DNA from: Limibacter armeniacum
GTDB lineage: Bacteria > Bacteroidota > Bacteroidia > Cytophagales > Flammeovirgaceae
Length of the DNA: 64,000 bases
Direction: 5' to 3'
Assembly: GCF_036880985.1 (NCBI RefSeq)
Contig: NZ_JBAJNO010000009.1
Span: 496,001-560,000, forward strand
Shown piece by piece: positions 48,260 to 56,476 of this stretch. The stretch's first letter is position 1, and the number at the start of each line of letters is the position of its first letter. Below the pieces are notes generated by a model. That model saw only the letters and a program-made list of their open reading frames with translations. It did not search any database and was not told the DNA's origin. The translations under genes and the position numbers were made by a program.

Positions 48260-49471
48260 ATGAAAAAAATATTTTTTATTATATTATTCTTCACATTCTT
48301 CTCTCTTTTAGGTTACAGTAAATCAAAACCAAAAGACAGCGCCATTAAAATTGAAGTAATCAATAAAACTATATCTGATTTAGTTTTAGATTATTTCAAA
48401 ATATTAGGACCTTCAGTAGTTGCAGTCATTAGTCTCTATTTTTCATACTCAACAATAAAAAGCAGACTAGTTGAAAAATACATCACAGATGAAGTAAGTA
48501 ATATTAACTCAGCCAATCAAGAGGTTTTCATCGAAAGCCAAAAACTTATATTAAAATACAAAAAAATCTCTCATCACCATAAAAAACTAAAATCTCAAGA
48601 TTTAATTAATTCTAAAAATGACATAGAGTTATTATTCACACTTTCATTAAAAGCAAGTAGTGATGTCTCCACATTGATATTTTTTTTAATCACCACATTA
48701 GATAAAGTTATTCTTGATTACGACAAAGAGAATGACCGCCGTGAACCATTATACGCTAATAACTACTCATACTTCCTCATCTCTATTTTACAAAAAGTTA
48801 GTCATTATGCCACTCAAGTAGTTCCTATTCCTAAATCAACAAAAACACATCAAACTAGTATAATTAACAAACAAATAGCACAAACACTCCCTCATTCTAC
48901 AACAACTAGCCTTAGATACTTTAAAAGAGGAGTTATTTACAACCCTGACTCTGCACATTATGCAATGTTTTTTGAATCACTAACTAGCATTCATAATATA
49001 TTGATTATTAAATCAGGTTTTACTATTTTCAATAACCCTAAACCTATCTCATATTTACTTTTTTTAAATGGTTTTTACGCACCACCCATTCTTGAAGAAG
49101 AACCCTTATTAGAATCACAACACATACATTCCAATAAAAGAAAAACAATCCACCTTATTCATTTCAAAGAGAGGGTTGTATTTTTAGGAAATAGTGGAAA
49201 ACCATTTAATATTGTGGAGTTGACTTACACAAATACAGATAACGTTTATCGATTTATAAAAAATCTAGATCTTAGTAAACTAAGAGATAAATGGATACCT
49301 AATAGCACATTTGAAATTCGTAAAAATACCGAGTGTAAAATTAAAGAGTATGAATCAATTAAAATATCATGTGAAAAAACATTTTTAATCAACCTTCATA
49401 AACACAATATTTCTTCTATAAAAAAGAAGTTAGGATTAGGTATTATGGGTCATTTTAAATCTATAAAATAA
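48260..49471 (+). CDS. Membrane-anchored protein of unknown family (prophage cargo)
   Basis: 403 residues from ATG 48260, which opens a signal or anchor helix (MKKIFFIILFFTFFSLLG); ATG 48242 is possible. A second membrane helix covers about residues 46-66. About 330 soluble residues follow, which would lie in the cytoplasm if the first segment is a cleaved signal and the second a single pass. The gene is very AT-rich, on the opposite strand to the late genes on both sides, and has its own terminator: the marks of a moron. No catalytic motif recognised. An exclusion or defence role is inference from context only. Confidence 0.68.
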   Translation: MKKIFFIILFFTFFSLLGYSKSKPKDSAIKIEVINKTISDLVLDYFKILGPSVVAVISLYFSYSTIKSRLVEKYITDEVSNINSANQEVFIESQKLILKYKKISHHHKKLKSQDLINSKNDIELLFTLSLKASSDVSTLIFFLITTLDKVILDYDKENDRREPLYANNYSYFLISILQKVSHYATQVVPIPKSTKTHQTSIINKQIAQTLPHSTTTSLRYFKRGVIYNPDSAHYAMFFESLTSIHNILIIKSGFTIFNNPKPISYLLFLNGFYAPPILEEEPLLESQHIHSNKRKTIHLIHFKERVVFLGNSGKPFNIVELTYTNTDNVYRFIKNLDLSKLRDKWIPNSTFEIRKNTECKIKEYESIKISCEKTFLINLHKHNISSIKKKLGLGIMGHFKSIK

Positions 49472-49483
49472 CATAGTCATGTT

Positions 49484-49513
49484 AAAAAAACCCACCAAAA
49501 GTGGGCTCTTTTA
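49484..49513. terminator. Terminator between the cargo gene and the endolysin gene
   Basis: A run of seven A, arms CCCAC / GTGGG with loop CAAAA, then CTCTTTT. It can act on both converging messages. Confidence 0.75.
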
Positions 49514-49536
49514 TTATACACATGCTACAACTACTA

Positions 49537-50010
49537 TCAGCTCTTGTCGCTGTAAATATTCTTCTCCTCGATACCGATGGAGCGCAACCATTGCGGTACA
49601 TCGAAGCTTGGGCACGCCTTGGTGGATAGCTGGTTATGTCCTGCAATCTGGATATCAGGTTGTCTGGCAATGGCAATCCTGACATACGCTGCCAATGTCT
49701 TTTTCTGAGCTTCCGTTCGGGTATCACGTGGTTTCATATTTCTGTCGGCTCCGCCTGCATAGCAGACGTGTTGGGCCACGCCATTGAAACCCTTGGCTCC
49801 GTTGGTCATCTCCCATGGTTCCCACTTGTCGTCCTGGTCAAACGGCTGCAGGTTGTCGATTGAACCGTCCAGCTTGATCAGGTCTGAGTAGCCGGGCTTG
49901 CTCCAGCCATTGCCCTTGATATGCCACTCGATAATATCTTCCTTGGTTACCTCTCTGCCCATGGGGGTATCTGAACAGTGGATTACTAAGAGTCTTCGCT
50001 TGTTAGCCAT
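49537..50010 (-). CDS. N-acetylmuramoyl-L-alanine amidase endolysin
   Basis: A 157-residue amidase_2 (T7 lysozyme type) protein. Likely zinc ligands are His11 in 'VIHCSDTP', His125 in 'AGHNQLS' and Cys133 in 'KACPSFDV'; the 8-residue spacing of the last two equals that in T7 lysozyme. 'GFNGVAQHVCYAGG' is the substrate loop. It cuts the amide bond between muramic acid and the peptide for host lysis. It is last in a lysis group with a spanin-like and a holin-like gene. Confidence 0.92.
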   Translation of the reverse strand: MANKRRLLVIHCSDTPMGREVTKEDIIEWHIKGNGWSKPGYSDLIKLDGSIDNLQPFDQDDKWEPWEMTNGAKGFNGVAQHVCYAGGADRNMKPRDTRTEAQKKTLAAYVRIAIARQPDIQIAGHNQLSTKACPSFDVPQWLRSIGIEEKNIYSDKS

Positions 50011-50024
50011 AATGGTATTTTGAT

Positions 50025-50675
50025 TTATCTACGTTTTTTGATGATGGTGTTGATGTCCTTGAATATGATGTTGGGATTCTCGGAAATCACCTCTGTCTGA
50101 AAGTGCTTTTTGCCCAGGAACCATTTGCGGTCCCAGTAGATCACCAGATCGATGGGTACCTGGGCGGTGTAGCCTACCTCGACCATTCCTGTAGAGTCGT
50201 TGATGATGGCGGCAAACCGTGTGTAATCGTCATGATAGAGGGCGATTTTTTTCTGTACCGGCATAAAGACTGTATCCATAAGCAGGATCTTGACCGTGTC
50301 GGTAATGGGTGCCGCAAAGAACTGGTCCAGCTGGGCATCCAACTCCGCAGCGCTTTCCATCCGGCGGAGCTTTTTTTTTAGGTCATTGAACTTGTGCAAA
50401 AACTGGAGGCGCTGGTTTTCCTTGGCATTCTTGAGTGTCTTGTAGTCCAGCTCCAGTGTTTCTGCCAGTGATACCTGATAGTCCAGCTTGTTCTTGTAGT
50501 GTTGCAAGTCGCCACGGGCATCATTGGCCAGTACGGTCATTTGCTCATAACCGTCTTTTAGGTTGCTGTTTCGCTGTACCTGAATCCAGAGTGCCCAACA
50601 AACAAGCAGCAGCAATGCAAAAATGACCTTTGCCGGATTGCGCCGAACGAATTCAATTATCTGTAGAAGTATCAT
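50025..50675 (-). CDS. Membrane-anchored coiled-coil protein, spanin-like
   Basis: 216 residues: a membrane helix near 17-31 ('VIFALLLLVCWALWI'), then a long coiled coil (about 36-115) and a beta-rich C-terminal domain. Type II orientation with the bulk in the periplasm. Its place directly before the amidase, and overlap by 4 bp with the holin-like gene, fit an inner-membrane lysis (i-spanin) role, although the size and extra domain are larger than usual. No outer partner lipoprotein is embedded or adjacent. Confidence 0.6.
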   Translation of the reverse strand: MILLQIIEFVRRNPAKVIFALLLLVCWALWIQVQRNSNLKDGYEQMTVLANDARGDLQHYKNKLDYQVSLAETLELDYKTLKNAKENQRLQFLHKFNDLKKKLRRMESAAELDAQLDQFFAAPITDTVKILLMDTVFMPVQKKIALYHDDYTRFAAIINDSTGMVEVGYTAQVPIDLVIYWDRKWFLGKKHFQTEVISENPNIIFKDINTIIKKRR

Positions 50676-50977
50676 TTGGTTTGGTTGATGATAATGACCT
50701 GATTGGTTTTGATCTCATTGAGGTTTTCCATGATTTTCTCTTCCCTTGCACGGGCATCCCTTGAGCTTTCCTTGATCGTTTCCCGAAGCAGTTTGCTAGC
50801 TTCGATCTGTTCCTGCATAACCTTGGTCATGGAGGTGGTCGCATCCGAATACTTGTTGATAACGGTCCATAGTCCGTAGCCCAGCAGTGCCACCATTACG
50901 GTAAGCAAGTAGACTTCAAACCCTCTCTTCTTGGCTTCTGCAAAAAGGTTGGGCACTTCATTTATTACTTTTGCCAT
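50672..50977 (-). CDS. Holin-like small membrane protein
   Basis: 101 residues with one membrane helix (about 22-40, 'VYLLTVMVALLGYGLWTVI') followed by a charged coiled coil. This is the layout of BhlA/UviB-type holin-like proteins. It lies in the lysis group and overlaps the spanin-like gene by 4 bp. Holin activity is inferred. Confidence 0.6.
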   Translation of the reverse strand: MAKVINEVPNLFAEAKKRGFEVYLLTVMVALLGYGLWTVINKYSDATTSMTKVMQEQIEASKLLRETIKESSRDARAREEKIMENLNEIKTNQVIIINQTK

Positions 50978-50988
50978 ATCTAAAAAAG

Positions 50989-51498
50989 TTATAGCCAGTC
51001 GGCTTCATCATATACTAAATCAGCGTTGACCACATTTGAGAAGCGCAGCTGTACCTCGATTCCAAAAAGGTTCTGCCCTTCATCGAGTGGGCCAACCGAC
51101 CTATAGGTGGTTCCGTTGAGGTCAAAAAAGCGCATCAGGTTCCCTACGGTGTACCTTTCGGCTTTCATCTTAGCCAGTATCTTCATCAGTACCTTTTCGC
51201 ATTCGTCGTAGACCTCTTCTTCTGCATTGTAGTCCGTTTCATCATTGATGCCTCTGACCAGAAAGAAGGAAGGTGTCTTGACCAGGTTGAACTGGTCGTC
51301 GTTGTTGTGGACCAGCTGGTTGTTGTAAGCATCCAGCACCAGCATCACACCTGAGGTAACTTTCATCTTACCACTTATCAGGTTCAGGAATTCTTCCCCA
51401 TTTCGGGCAAAGCGTGGCTTCTCTGGTGTATGGCCGATATCCTTGAGCCTTGTGGCTACGTCAAGCATGTAATCGCTGAAATGCTTCTTTGTAATCAT
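50989..51498 (-). CDS. Phage structural protein, possibly tail terminator
   Basis: 169-residue soluble alpha/beta protein ('GVMLVLDAYNNQL', 'FGIEVQLRFSN'). It lies between the 281-residue gene (4-bp overlap) and the lysis genes, downstream of the portal and connector. Such size and position fit a tail terminator or neck protein, without direct motif support. Confidence 0.55.
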   Translation of the reverse strand: MITKKHFSDYMLDVATRLKDIGHTPEKPRFARNGEEFLNLISGKMKVTSGVMLVLDAYNNQLVHNNDDQFNLVKTPSFFLVRGINDETDYNAEEEVYDECEKVLMKILAKMKAERYTVGNLMRFFDLNGTTYRSVGPLDEGQNLFGIEVQLRFSNVVNADLVYDEADWL

Positions 51499-52340
51499 TT
51501 GTTGTTAAGCTTTGCTTCCCTTTCGTTTTGCTGGCGGATATCCTCGTTAAGGTCAAAGAGCACCGTGGTCAAACGGAGCTGTTCCCAGCGCTCAAAGTTG
51601 TCTGCCTTTTCAGCTCTTGACTTGAGCACATGCGCCCATCCGTAATCCTTATTGGATTTACCTTCACCTCCAGTATTCTTTTTGAATACCAAATTGAAAC
51701 CCGGATGGGTGATAATATTATGGCGGCAACTCTCATAGAAGATCAGGACGGCTTCCTTGACTTCAGGAGCCAACTTGGCAAACTGCTCAGCCCGTTTTGC
51801 CAGCAGTGCATCATTGTACTTCTGGCGGATATCATCGCTTGGCTCAAAGCCGAATACCATGGCCTTTTCCATTACACGAATAAGGATATTTTTCTTGGGC
51901 CGGTATAGGACAGCTATAATGCTATGGAGCCAGTGCTCCTCTGAGGTCTGGCGGTAACGCTCCAGGAATGTTTCGCACTTGATAAACTCCACAAAGGTGA
52001 GGTTGGCGCAATTGTCGGATGGTCCGTAGTAGGTTTTGCCACCAATACGAAACTTGTCAAGAATTGCCCTGGTAAGAATGGGCTTTTCGTAAAGGAATGG
52101 ATAGCTAAAAAAGCGTTGCCAGTCTACCAAATCGACATTGGTAAACTTGAAGAATGGCCAGCGGAAACAGTAGAGGTGAAAGATTGGGATCAGCTGGCGA
52201 ATAATCAGGTATTTTTTCCAGTCATCGGGATAGCCGGTAAAGCGGATCCGGATGATATTCAGCAGCTGCTTGCGGGTGAGTTCGTTATAGTTTTTTGGTA
52301 GGCTGTAGAAGGTGCCGTTGTTATGAGTAAAACCGTGCAT
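51495..52340 (-). CDS. Phage protein of unknown function, 281 residues
   Basis: Aromatic-rich N-terminal half ('IFHLYCFRWPFFKF') and a charged helical C-terminal half, without a signal peptide. It starts the second block of late genes after the AbiH/SIR2 insertion and is coupled to the next gene by a 4-bp overlap. No family recognised. Confidence 0.6.
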   Translation of the reverse strand: MHGFTHNNGTFYSLPKNYNELTRKQLLNIIRIRFTGYPDDWKKYLIIRQLIPIFHLYCFRWPFFKFTNVDLVDWQRFFSYPFLYEKPILTRAILDKFRIGGKTYYGPSDNCANLTFVEFIKCETFLERYRQTSEEHWLHSIIAVLYRPKKNILIRVMEKAMVFGFEPSDDIRQKYNDALLAKRAEQFAKLAPEVKEAVLIFYESCRHNIITHPGFNLVFKKNTGGEGKSNKDYGWAHVLKSRAEKADNFERWEQLRLTTVLFDLNEDIRQQNEREAKLNNK

Positions 52341-52451
52341 AGTTCTTTTTGGAGGAGAATATGCACGGTTTTCAATTGATCTATGAGGACATTTCAGCCA
52401 GAAGCCTTACTTTTAAAATCTAGTATTAACCTAAATATAAGCTAAAAACAA

Positions 52452-53657
52452 ATGAACAGAATTTTTTTGATTGGAAATGGCTTTGACCTTGCACATGGTT
52501 TGAAGACTTCATATTCAGATTTTATCAAGTGGTGTTTTGATTATGAGAAGAATTTAGCACAAGCTAAAAAAGAGGTGGATAGATTTGATTTAGAATTTCA
52601 TCCTACTCAAAACAACCAATATGACTACACAGTACAACTAGAAAGATCTATACTTCACTTAAAACATTCAAGATCTGATCACGGAAGGCGTAATTCAAAT
52701 TACTTTAGAATGAATTGTGAATTAACCCCATTCACTAATGAATTAAAGGATTACAACAAGCAGATATATTCTGAGGTTAAATTCAACAATAAACTACTTG
52801 GTAAACTCATTTTACTGTTTAAGCAAAGAGAGAAAAAAACAGTTAATTGGGTAGATATAGAATACTTCTATTATCAGGAACTCAATTATGGATCAAACAT
52901 TGAGGAGTTAGATAAAGACTTTGATGAAGTCAAAAATCTTTTAAAAGAATACTTAAACACTCTGCCTAGCCCTGCTAATGTAAGTCCAATAGTTAAGGGG
53001 ATATTTAATAAAGATGTGATATCCAACGAGATCAATCAACAAAGACTTTCTGATGTACAACATATGCATCCTTACATCAATTCTTTATATGATCTTAGTT
53101 TAGAAGGGGATGGGAATTTATACGAATTCCCTCCAGTAAAAAACTTTTTCATAACATTCAATTATACAGATACATTATCTTTATATGATATAGATAATGT
53201 TATACCTATCCACGGCACTCTTAATGATAATATCATCTTTGGCTTTGGTGATGAAGAAGCAGAAAAATTCAGGGAAATCAGAAATAACGAAAATCCTCTA
53301 TATCAAAAAAACATTAAGACATATGATTACTTGGAAAGAGATGATTATTATGAGATAGAGAAAATTATAAATTCACGCTTATACCAAGTTGTTATTTTAG
53401 GGCATTCCTGTGGCTCTGCTGACAAAACATTCTTAAAGACGCTATTTGAGCATAAAAACTGTATTTCCATTAAACCTCACTATTTCAAAAACGAGATTAG
53501 TAATACAGATAACTATAGGGATATTTTAATCGGTATCTCTCGCTGTCTTGAAAATGATGCATCTAACATGAGAAGTAATGTCGTCGATAAAACCAAAACT
53601 GAACCTTTTAGTATTTTGAAGAAGAAAGATGAGGTTTTTGAGTTAACTGAGTCATGA
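52452..53657 (+). CDS. AbiH-family abortive infection protein (prophage cargo)
   Basis: A 401-residue protein with the family signature at the N-terminus: IGNGFDLAHGLKTSYSDF (residues 7-24). Further blocks are 'FFITFNYTDTLSLYD' (232-246), 'IPIHGTL' (251-257) and 'VVILGHSCGSADKTFL' (313-328). AbiH proteins stop phage growth in lactococci and other hosts; the mechanism is unknown to me. The gene is AT-rich, on the opposite strand to the late operon it interrupts, and convergent with a SIR2-like gene. It most likely protects the lysogen against other phages. Confidence 0.9.
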   Translation: MNRIFLIGNGFDLAHGLKTSYSDFIKWCFDYEKNLAQAKKEVDRFDLEFHPTQNNQYDYTVQLERSILHLKHSRSDHGRRNSNYFRMNCELTPFTNELKDYNKQIYSEVKFNNKLLGKLILLFKQREKKTVNWVDIEYFYYQELNYGSNIEELDKDFDEVKNLLKEYLNTLPSPANVSPIVKGIFNKDVISNEINQQRLSDVQHMHPYINSLYDLSLEGDGNLYEFPPVKNFFITFNYTDTLSLYDIDNVIPIHGTLNDNIIFGFGDEEAEKFREIRNNENPLYQKNIKTYDYLERDDYYEIEKIINSRLYQVVILGHSCGSADKTFLKTLFEHKNCISIKPHYFKNEISNTDNYRDILIGISRCLENDASNMRSNVVDKTKTEPFSILKKKDEVFELTES

Positions 53658-53740
53658 AGTATGTATTCATATTTTTAAAGGTTTGTTTTGGGTGAAATTG
53701 AGATTTAAGTGAAAAATCAAAATTATAGTATCTCAAAATT

Positions 53741-53806
53741 AATCACTTTCCCCTAAGCTGGATTGGGAATTATCATCACTGTACTGCTTAGGGGTTGAAT
53801 GTGATT
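53741..53806. terminator. Shared hairpin between the convergent AbiH and SIR2 genes
   Basis: Inner arms CCCCTAAGC / GCTTAGGGG (53750-53758 and 53786-53794) within outer arms AATCAC / GTGATT, with a long loop. It lies in the middle of the 205-bp gap and serves as a likely bidirectional stop; there is no T run. Confidence 0.5.
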
Positions 53807-53862
53807 AAATATTAAAAACAGTTAGAAGTTGTCTAATGCCAATGTTATATAATCAAGAACTA

Positions 53863-55059
53863 TTAAAATTTAAAAGAATTTACATCAATACCTTCTATAC
53901 CTACTTCAATTAATTCTCCCTGTAAATTATTAACAAAATCTCTCACATAATCACTTGGGTATGGATCAACAACAATTACTCTTTTATTTTTATAGTCAAA
54001 ATTTTCAAGTATAATCTCATTTACCTTAGAATCTCTACCTCCATAACCTATTATGCACAAAGCTTGTGCTTCTTTTAGATTTTCAGAAAAATATCTAAAT
54101 AAGTTTCCATACAATATTGGTTCATTATATCTTTTAATTTTTGAATTAATACCAGATAAAAAATCACCATGGTAACTAAAAGGAAATCTTTCTTCTGTCA
54201 CCTCATCATTTACATCAACCGTTCTCTTAATAATTTCATCAGCAAGTCCATACCTAAACTTAACATATTGACTAGGTACTAAAACTTCATCATTAGTACC
54301 TTCACTAGAGTAAAAAAGTCTATAATCTCTACTACCATGAAGCTTGAATAAATTAACACCAGTGCCATAAGTCCCAATGTAATATTCTATATTCACACTT
54401 TCACGATGATTGTTCACACCATAAAAAGGTGAATTTTCAATCACAAACCCATCACTAAAATCAGACTCAAGCGAATTTGCTTTGATTAGATATTCGAAAA
54501 AAACATCATGATTAAGTGTGTGTACATTAATTGTATTTTCATTTTTTAAAAAGTTTAACAAAGAGATGAAGCTACTATACTCTTCATAAGAAGGACTTTC
54601 ATTGTACCATGATAATTTATTTCTATCAACTAAATAATATGAAATAAGTTCATTGTACACCTTTCCCATATTAAATAGAGCCTGATTTATATCATATTCG
54701 GTATTTTCTATTCTTGGATATTTTTTTTCGTTTAATAGAGATGCTATGTCCTTCCTGACTATACTATCTTTCTCATTGAAATAGTCAAAAAACTCTTCAT
54801 AATCAAACCCATCAATAGATTTTTTTTGCTTAAACAAATTCATTAAATCACAGCATAGCTCAAATACACCATCATAGTAATTTTTAAATCCCAAATTAAC
54901 TTTATTGCCATTTTTAGGTGGGATTAGACTACCATCAGTATGAAAAACCAATTTTTCATCTAAACTACCCAATAGTCTATCTCCCAATTTATTACCTATA
55001 GGGTAGCCTGCAGGAGCTGAAAAGCCCGCACCCAATAAAAAAGATACTGATTTATTCAT
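53863..55059 (-). CDS. SIR2-like NAD-binding protein (prophage cargo)
   Basis: A 398-residue protein with the SIR2-family layout: FLLGAGFSAPAGYPIG (residues 7-22, NAD-binding loop), THE 'TLNHD' motif (Thr181, Asn183, Asp185), 'KLHGSRD' with the candidate catalytic His241, and 'IIGYGGRDSKV' (336-346). SIR2-domain proteins in defence islands (ThsA, DSR, Avs/Sir2 fusions) degrade NAD when a phage is sensed. Here the SIR2 domain fills the whole protein with no obvious sensor domain, so sensing may depend on a partner, perhaps the AbiH protein or the 3-TM protein next door. AT-rich. Confidence 0.85.
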   Translation of the reverse strand: MNKSVSFLLGAGFSAPAGYPIGNKLGDRLLGSLDEKLVFHTDGSLIPPKNGNKVNLGFKNYYDGVFELCCDLMNLFKQKKSIDGFDYEEFFDYFNEKDSIVRKDIASLLNEKKYPRIENTEYDINQALFNMGKVYNELISYYLVDRNKLSWYNESPSYEEYSSFISLLNFLKNENTINVHTLNHDVFFEYLIKANSLESDFSDGFVIENSPFYGVNNHRESVNIEYYIGTYGTGVNLFKLHGSRDYRLFYSSEGTNDEVLVPSQYVKFRYGLADEIIKRTVDVNDEVTEERFPFSYHGDFLSGINSKIKRYNEPILYGNLFRYFSENLKEAQALCIIGYGGRDSKVNEIILENFDYKNKRVIVVDPYPSDYVRDFVNNLQGELIEVGIEGIDVNSFKF

Positions 55060-55120
55060 TTTAATATGGCTTTATAATTTTTAGTAACTGAAGATAAAAT
55101 TATTTTCAAAACTTCACACC

Positions 55121-55141
55121 CTTTTCCCACTATTATTAAAC
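55121..55141 (-). repeat. 21-bp direct repeat, copy 1 (outside the connector gene)
   Basis: Begins CTTTTCCCAC and ends TATTAAAC; identical over 21 bases to 55551-55571. Matching extends imperfectly about 10 more bases to the left (AAAACTT). It is a displaced copy of the end of the connector gene. Confidence 0.85.
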
Positions 55142-55185
55142 CTATATATTCAAGTTTATAGCCACCTTCTTAACTTTACTAACAC

Positions 55186-55479
55186 TTATATAATATTCAC
55201 CCCATATTTAAGGAATAAGTAAACACCCAAAATAAAAAATGTCACTATGATAAGCTCTATACTTCTTTTCTTATAAGCTACAAAAGCAAGAATAACAATA
55301 TGACTTATTGATGTCAAGTCAACATTAAACACAGGGGCATTATCACTCGCTCCCCATCCAAGAAATAAAAATTCAAACAATATTGAGCAAAACATCAAAC
55401 CTACGAAAACCAAGCAATTAACTACCAATAAGTAAACTACCCATACAATCCGTGCAATAATATTTTTAGGGGTATTCAT
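55186..55479 (-). CDS. Small three-helix membrane protein (prophage cargo)
   Basis: 97 residues, with hydrophobic segments at about 9-36, 54-68 and 74-95. There is no conserved polar motif. It lies between two copies of a 21-bp direct repeat and upstream of the SIR2 gene on the same strand (127 bp gap). It could be a membrane partner of the SIR2 protein or a separate exclusion protein. Family unknown. Confidence 0.55.
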   Translation of the reverse strand: MNTPKNIIARIVWVVYLLVVNCLVFVGLMFCSILFEFLFLGWGASDNAPVFNVDLTSISHIVILAFVAYKKRSIELIIVTFFILGVYLFLKYGVNII

Positions 55480-55534
55480 AAGGATGATTTCTTATACATT
55501 AAATGATCATACACATTTAAAGTTAATTAAGCAT

Positions 55535-56476
55535 CTAAAACTTAACAATTCTTTTCCCACTATTATTAAACTCATACGTCCCAGTATCCGTCTCCCCATT
55601 GATCTCCTTTACTTCATCTACTATCTTCTGGATATAACCTTCCCCTTTTTCCTCATACTCACTCTGGAGTTTTTCAAGCATCTGTAAGTCTGCTACTGTG
55701 GCTTTCTCAAAAGCATCGAACGACAACACAAGTACGCCTTCCTCACTTAGCTGGAGAGAGAGCTTGAAGATGCTGTTGGCTACGGTCAGGTTTGCTACTG
55801 CACGCTGTATCTTGTCGAGCAAGCTTTTGTTCTGGTCGGTTAGTGTATTGTCTTTTTTCTGCTCCAGTATCTCATTAAAGAGTGCTTCCCCCAGCATCGG
55901 TTTGATCCTGAAAAGCTCGATCTCCTCCATGGTGGGTTTCATGCGGGTGAAAAGCCTGCGGGACTCATCGATATAGACAATCTTGTCAAACTCGGTAGTA
56001 CTGCCAATAAAATGGGAGTTGAAATCAGCATAGGCAGCAGAGTCAGTCCATTGCTGGAATGAGTTTTTGTTGTCTTCCAAGTACTTTAGCACCTGGTCCA
56101 CATAGTAAAAGCCTGTATCCCGGTAGCCGTTTTTCATCTCCTTGTGCTGCCATGGATAAGCACTTTTCTGCTTGTCGGTATTGGCTACCCTGATACCGGT
56201 GTTACCCTTGCTGGCTGTGGATTTGCTGATAAATTTCCAGACTCCCAGATTGGCGGATGCCACCTGTGCCAGCTCGATCAATGCCAACTCCTCCGCTGAG
56301 GCACTGTCATTGTGGTATTTGGTGATGAGGCTATCGTAAAAGTCTGCTGATAAAAATGGTTTGATGTGTTTCTGCTCCATATAATGGAGGTCATGGTTTA
56401 GCTTATCCACCTCAAGGGATGAATCTACATCAACGACTTTTGTCAGCTCATCGGTTTCCTTAAAGAATGTTTTCAT
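55535..56476 (-). CDS. Phage head-tail connector-like protein
   Basis: 313 residues, mostly helical, coupled to the portal gene by a 4-bp overlap. Sequence blocks such as 'HYMEQKHIKPFLSADFYDSL' and 'EIELFRIKPMLGEALFNEIL' recall small adaptor proteins that follow the portal in Bacteroidetes phages (two similar halves, around residues 30-50 and 185-205). Its 3' end contains copy 2 of the 21-bp repeat. Confidence 0.62.
   Translation of the reverse strand: MKTFFKETDELTKVVDVDSSLEVDKLNHDLHYMEQKHIKPFLSADFYDSLITKYHNDSASAEELALIELAQVASANLGVWKFISKSTASKGNTGIRVANTDKQKSAYPWQHKEMKNGYRDTGFYYVDQVLKYLEDNKNSFQQWTDSAAYADFNSHFIGSTTEFDKIVYIDESRRLFTRMKPTMEEIELFRIKPMLGEALFNEILEQKKDNTLTDQNKSLLDKIQRAVANLTVANSIFKLSLQLSEEGVLVLSFDAFEKATVADLQMLEKLQSEYEEKGEGYIQKIVDEVKEINGETDTGTYEFNNSGKRIVKF
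55551..55571 (-). repeat. 21-bp direct repeat, copy 2 (inside the end of the connector gene)
   Basis: Encodes 'FNNSGKR' close to the C-terminus of the connector protein. With copy 1 it brackets about 410 bp that hold the 3-TM gene. Confidence 0.85.
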
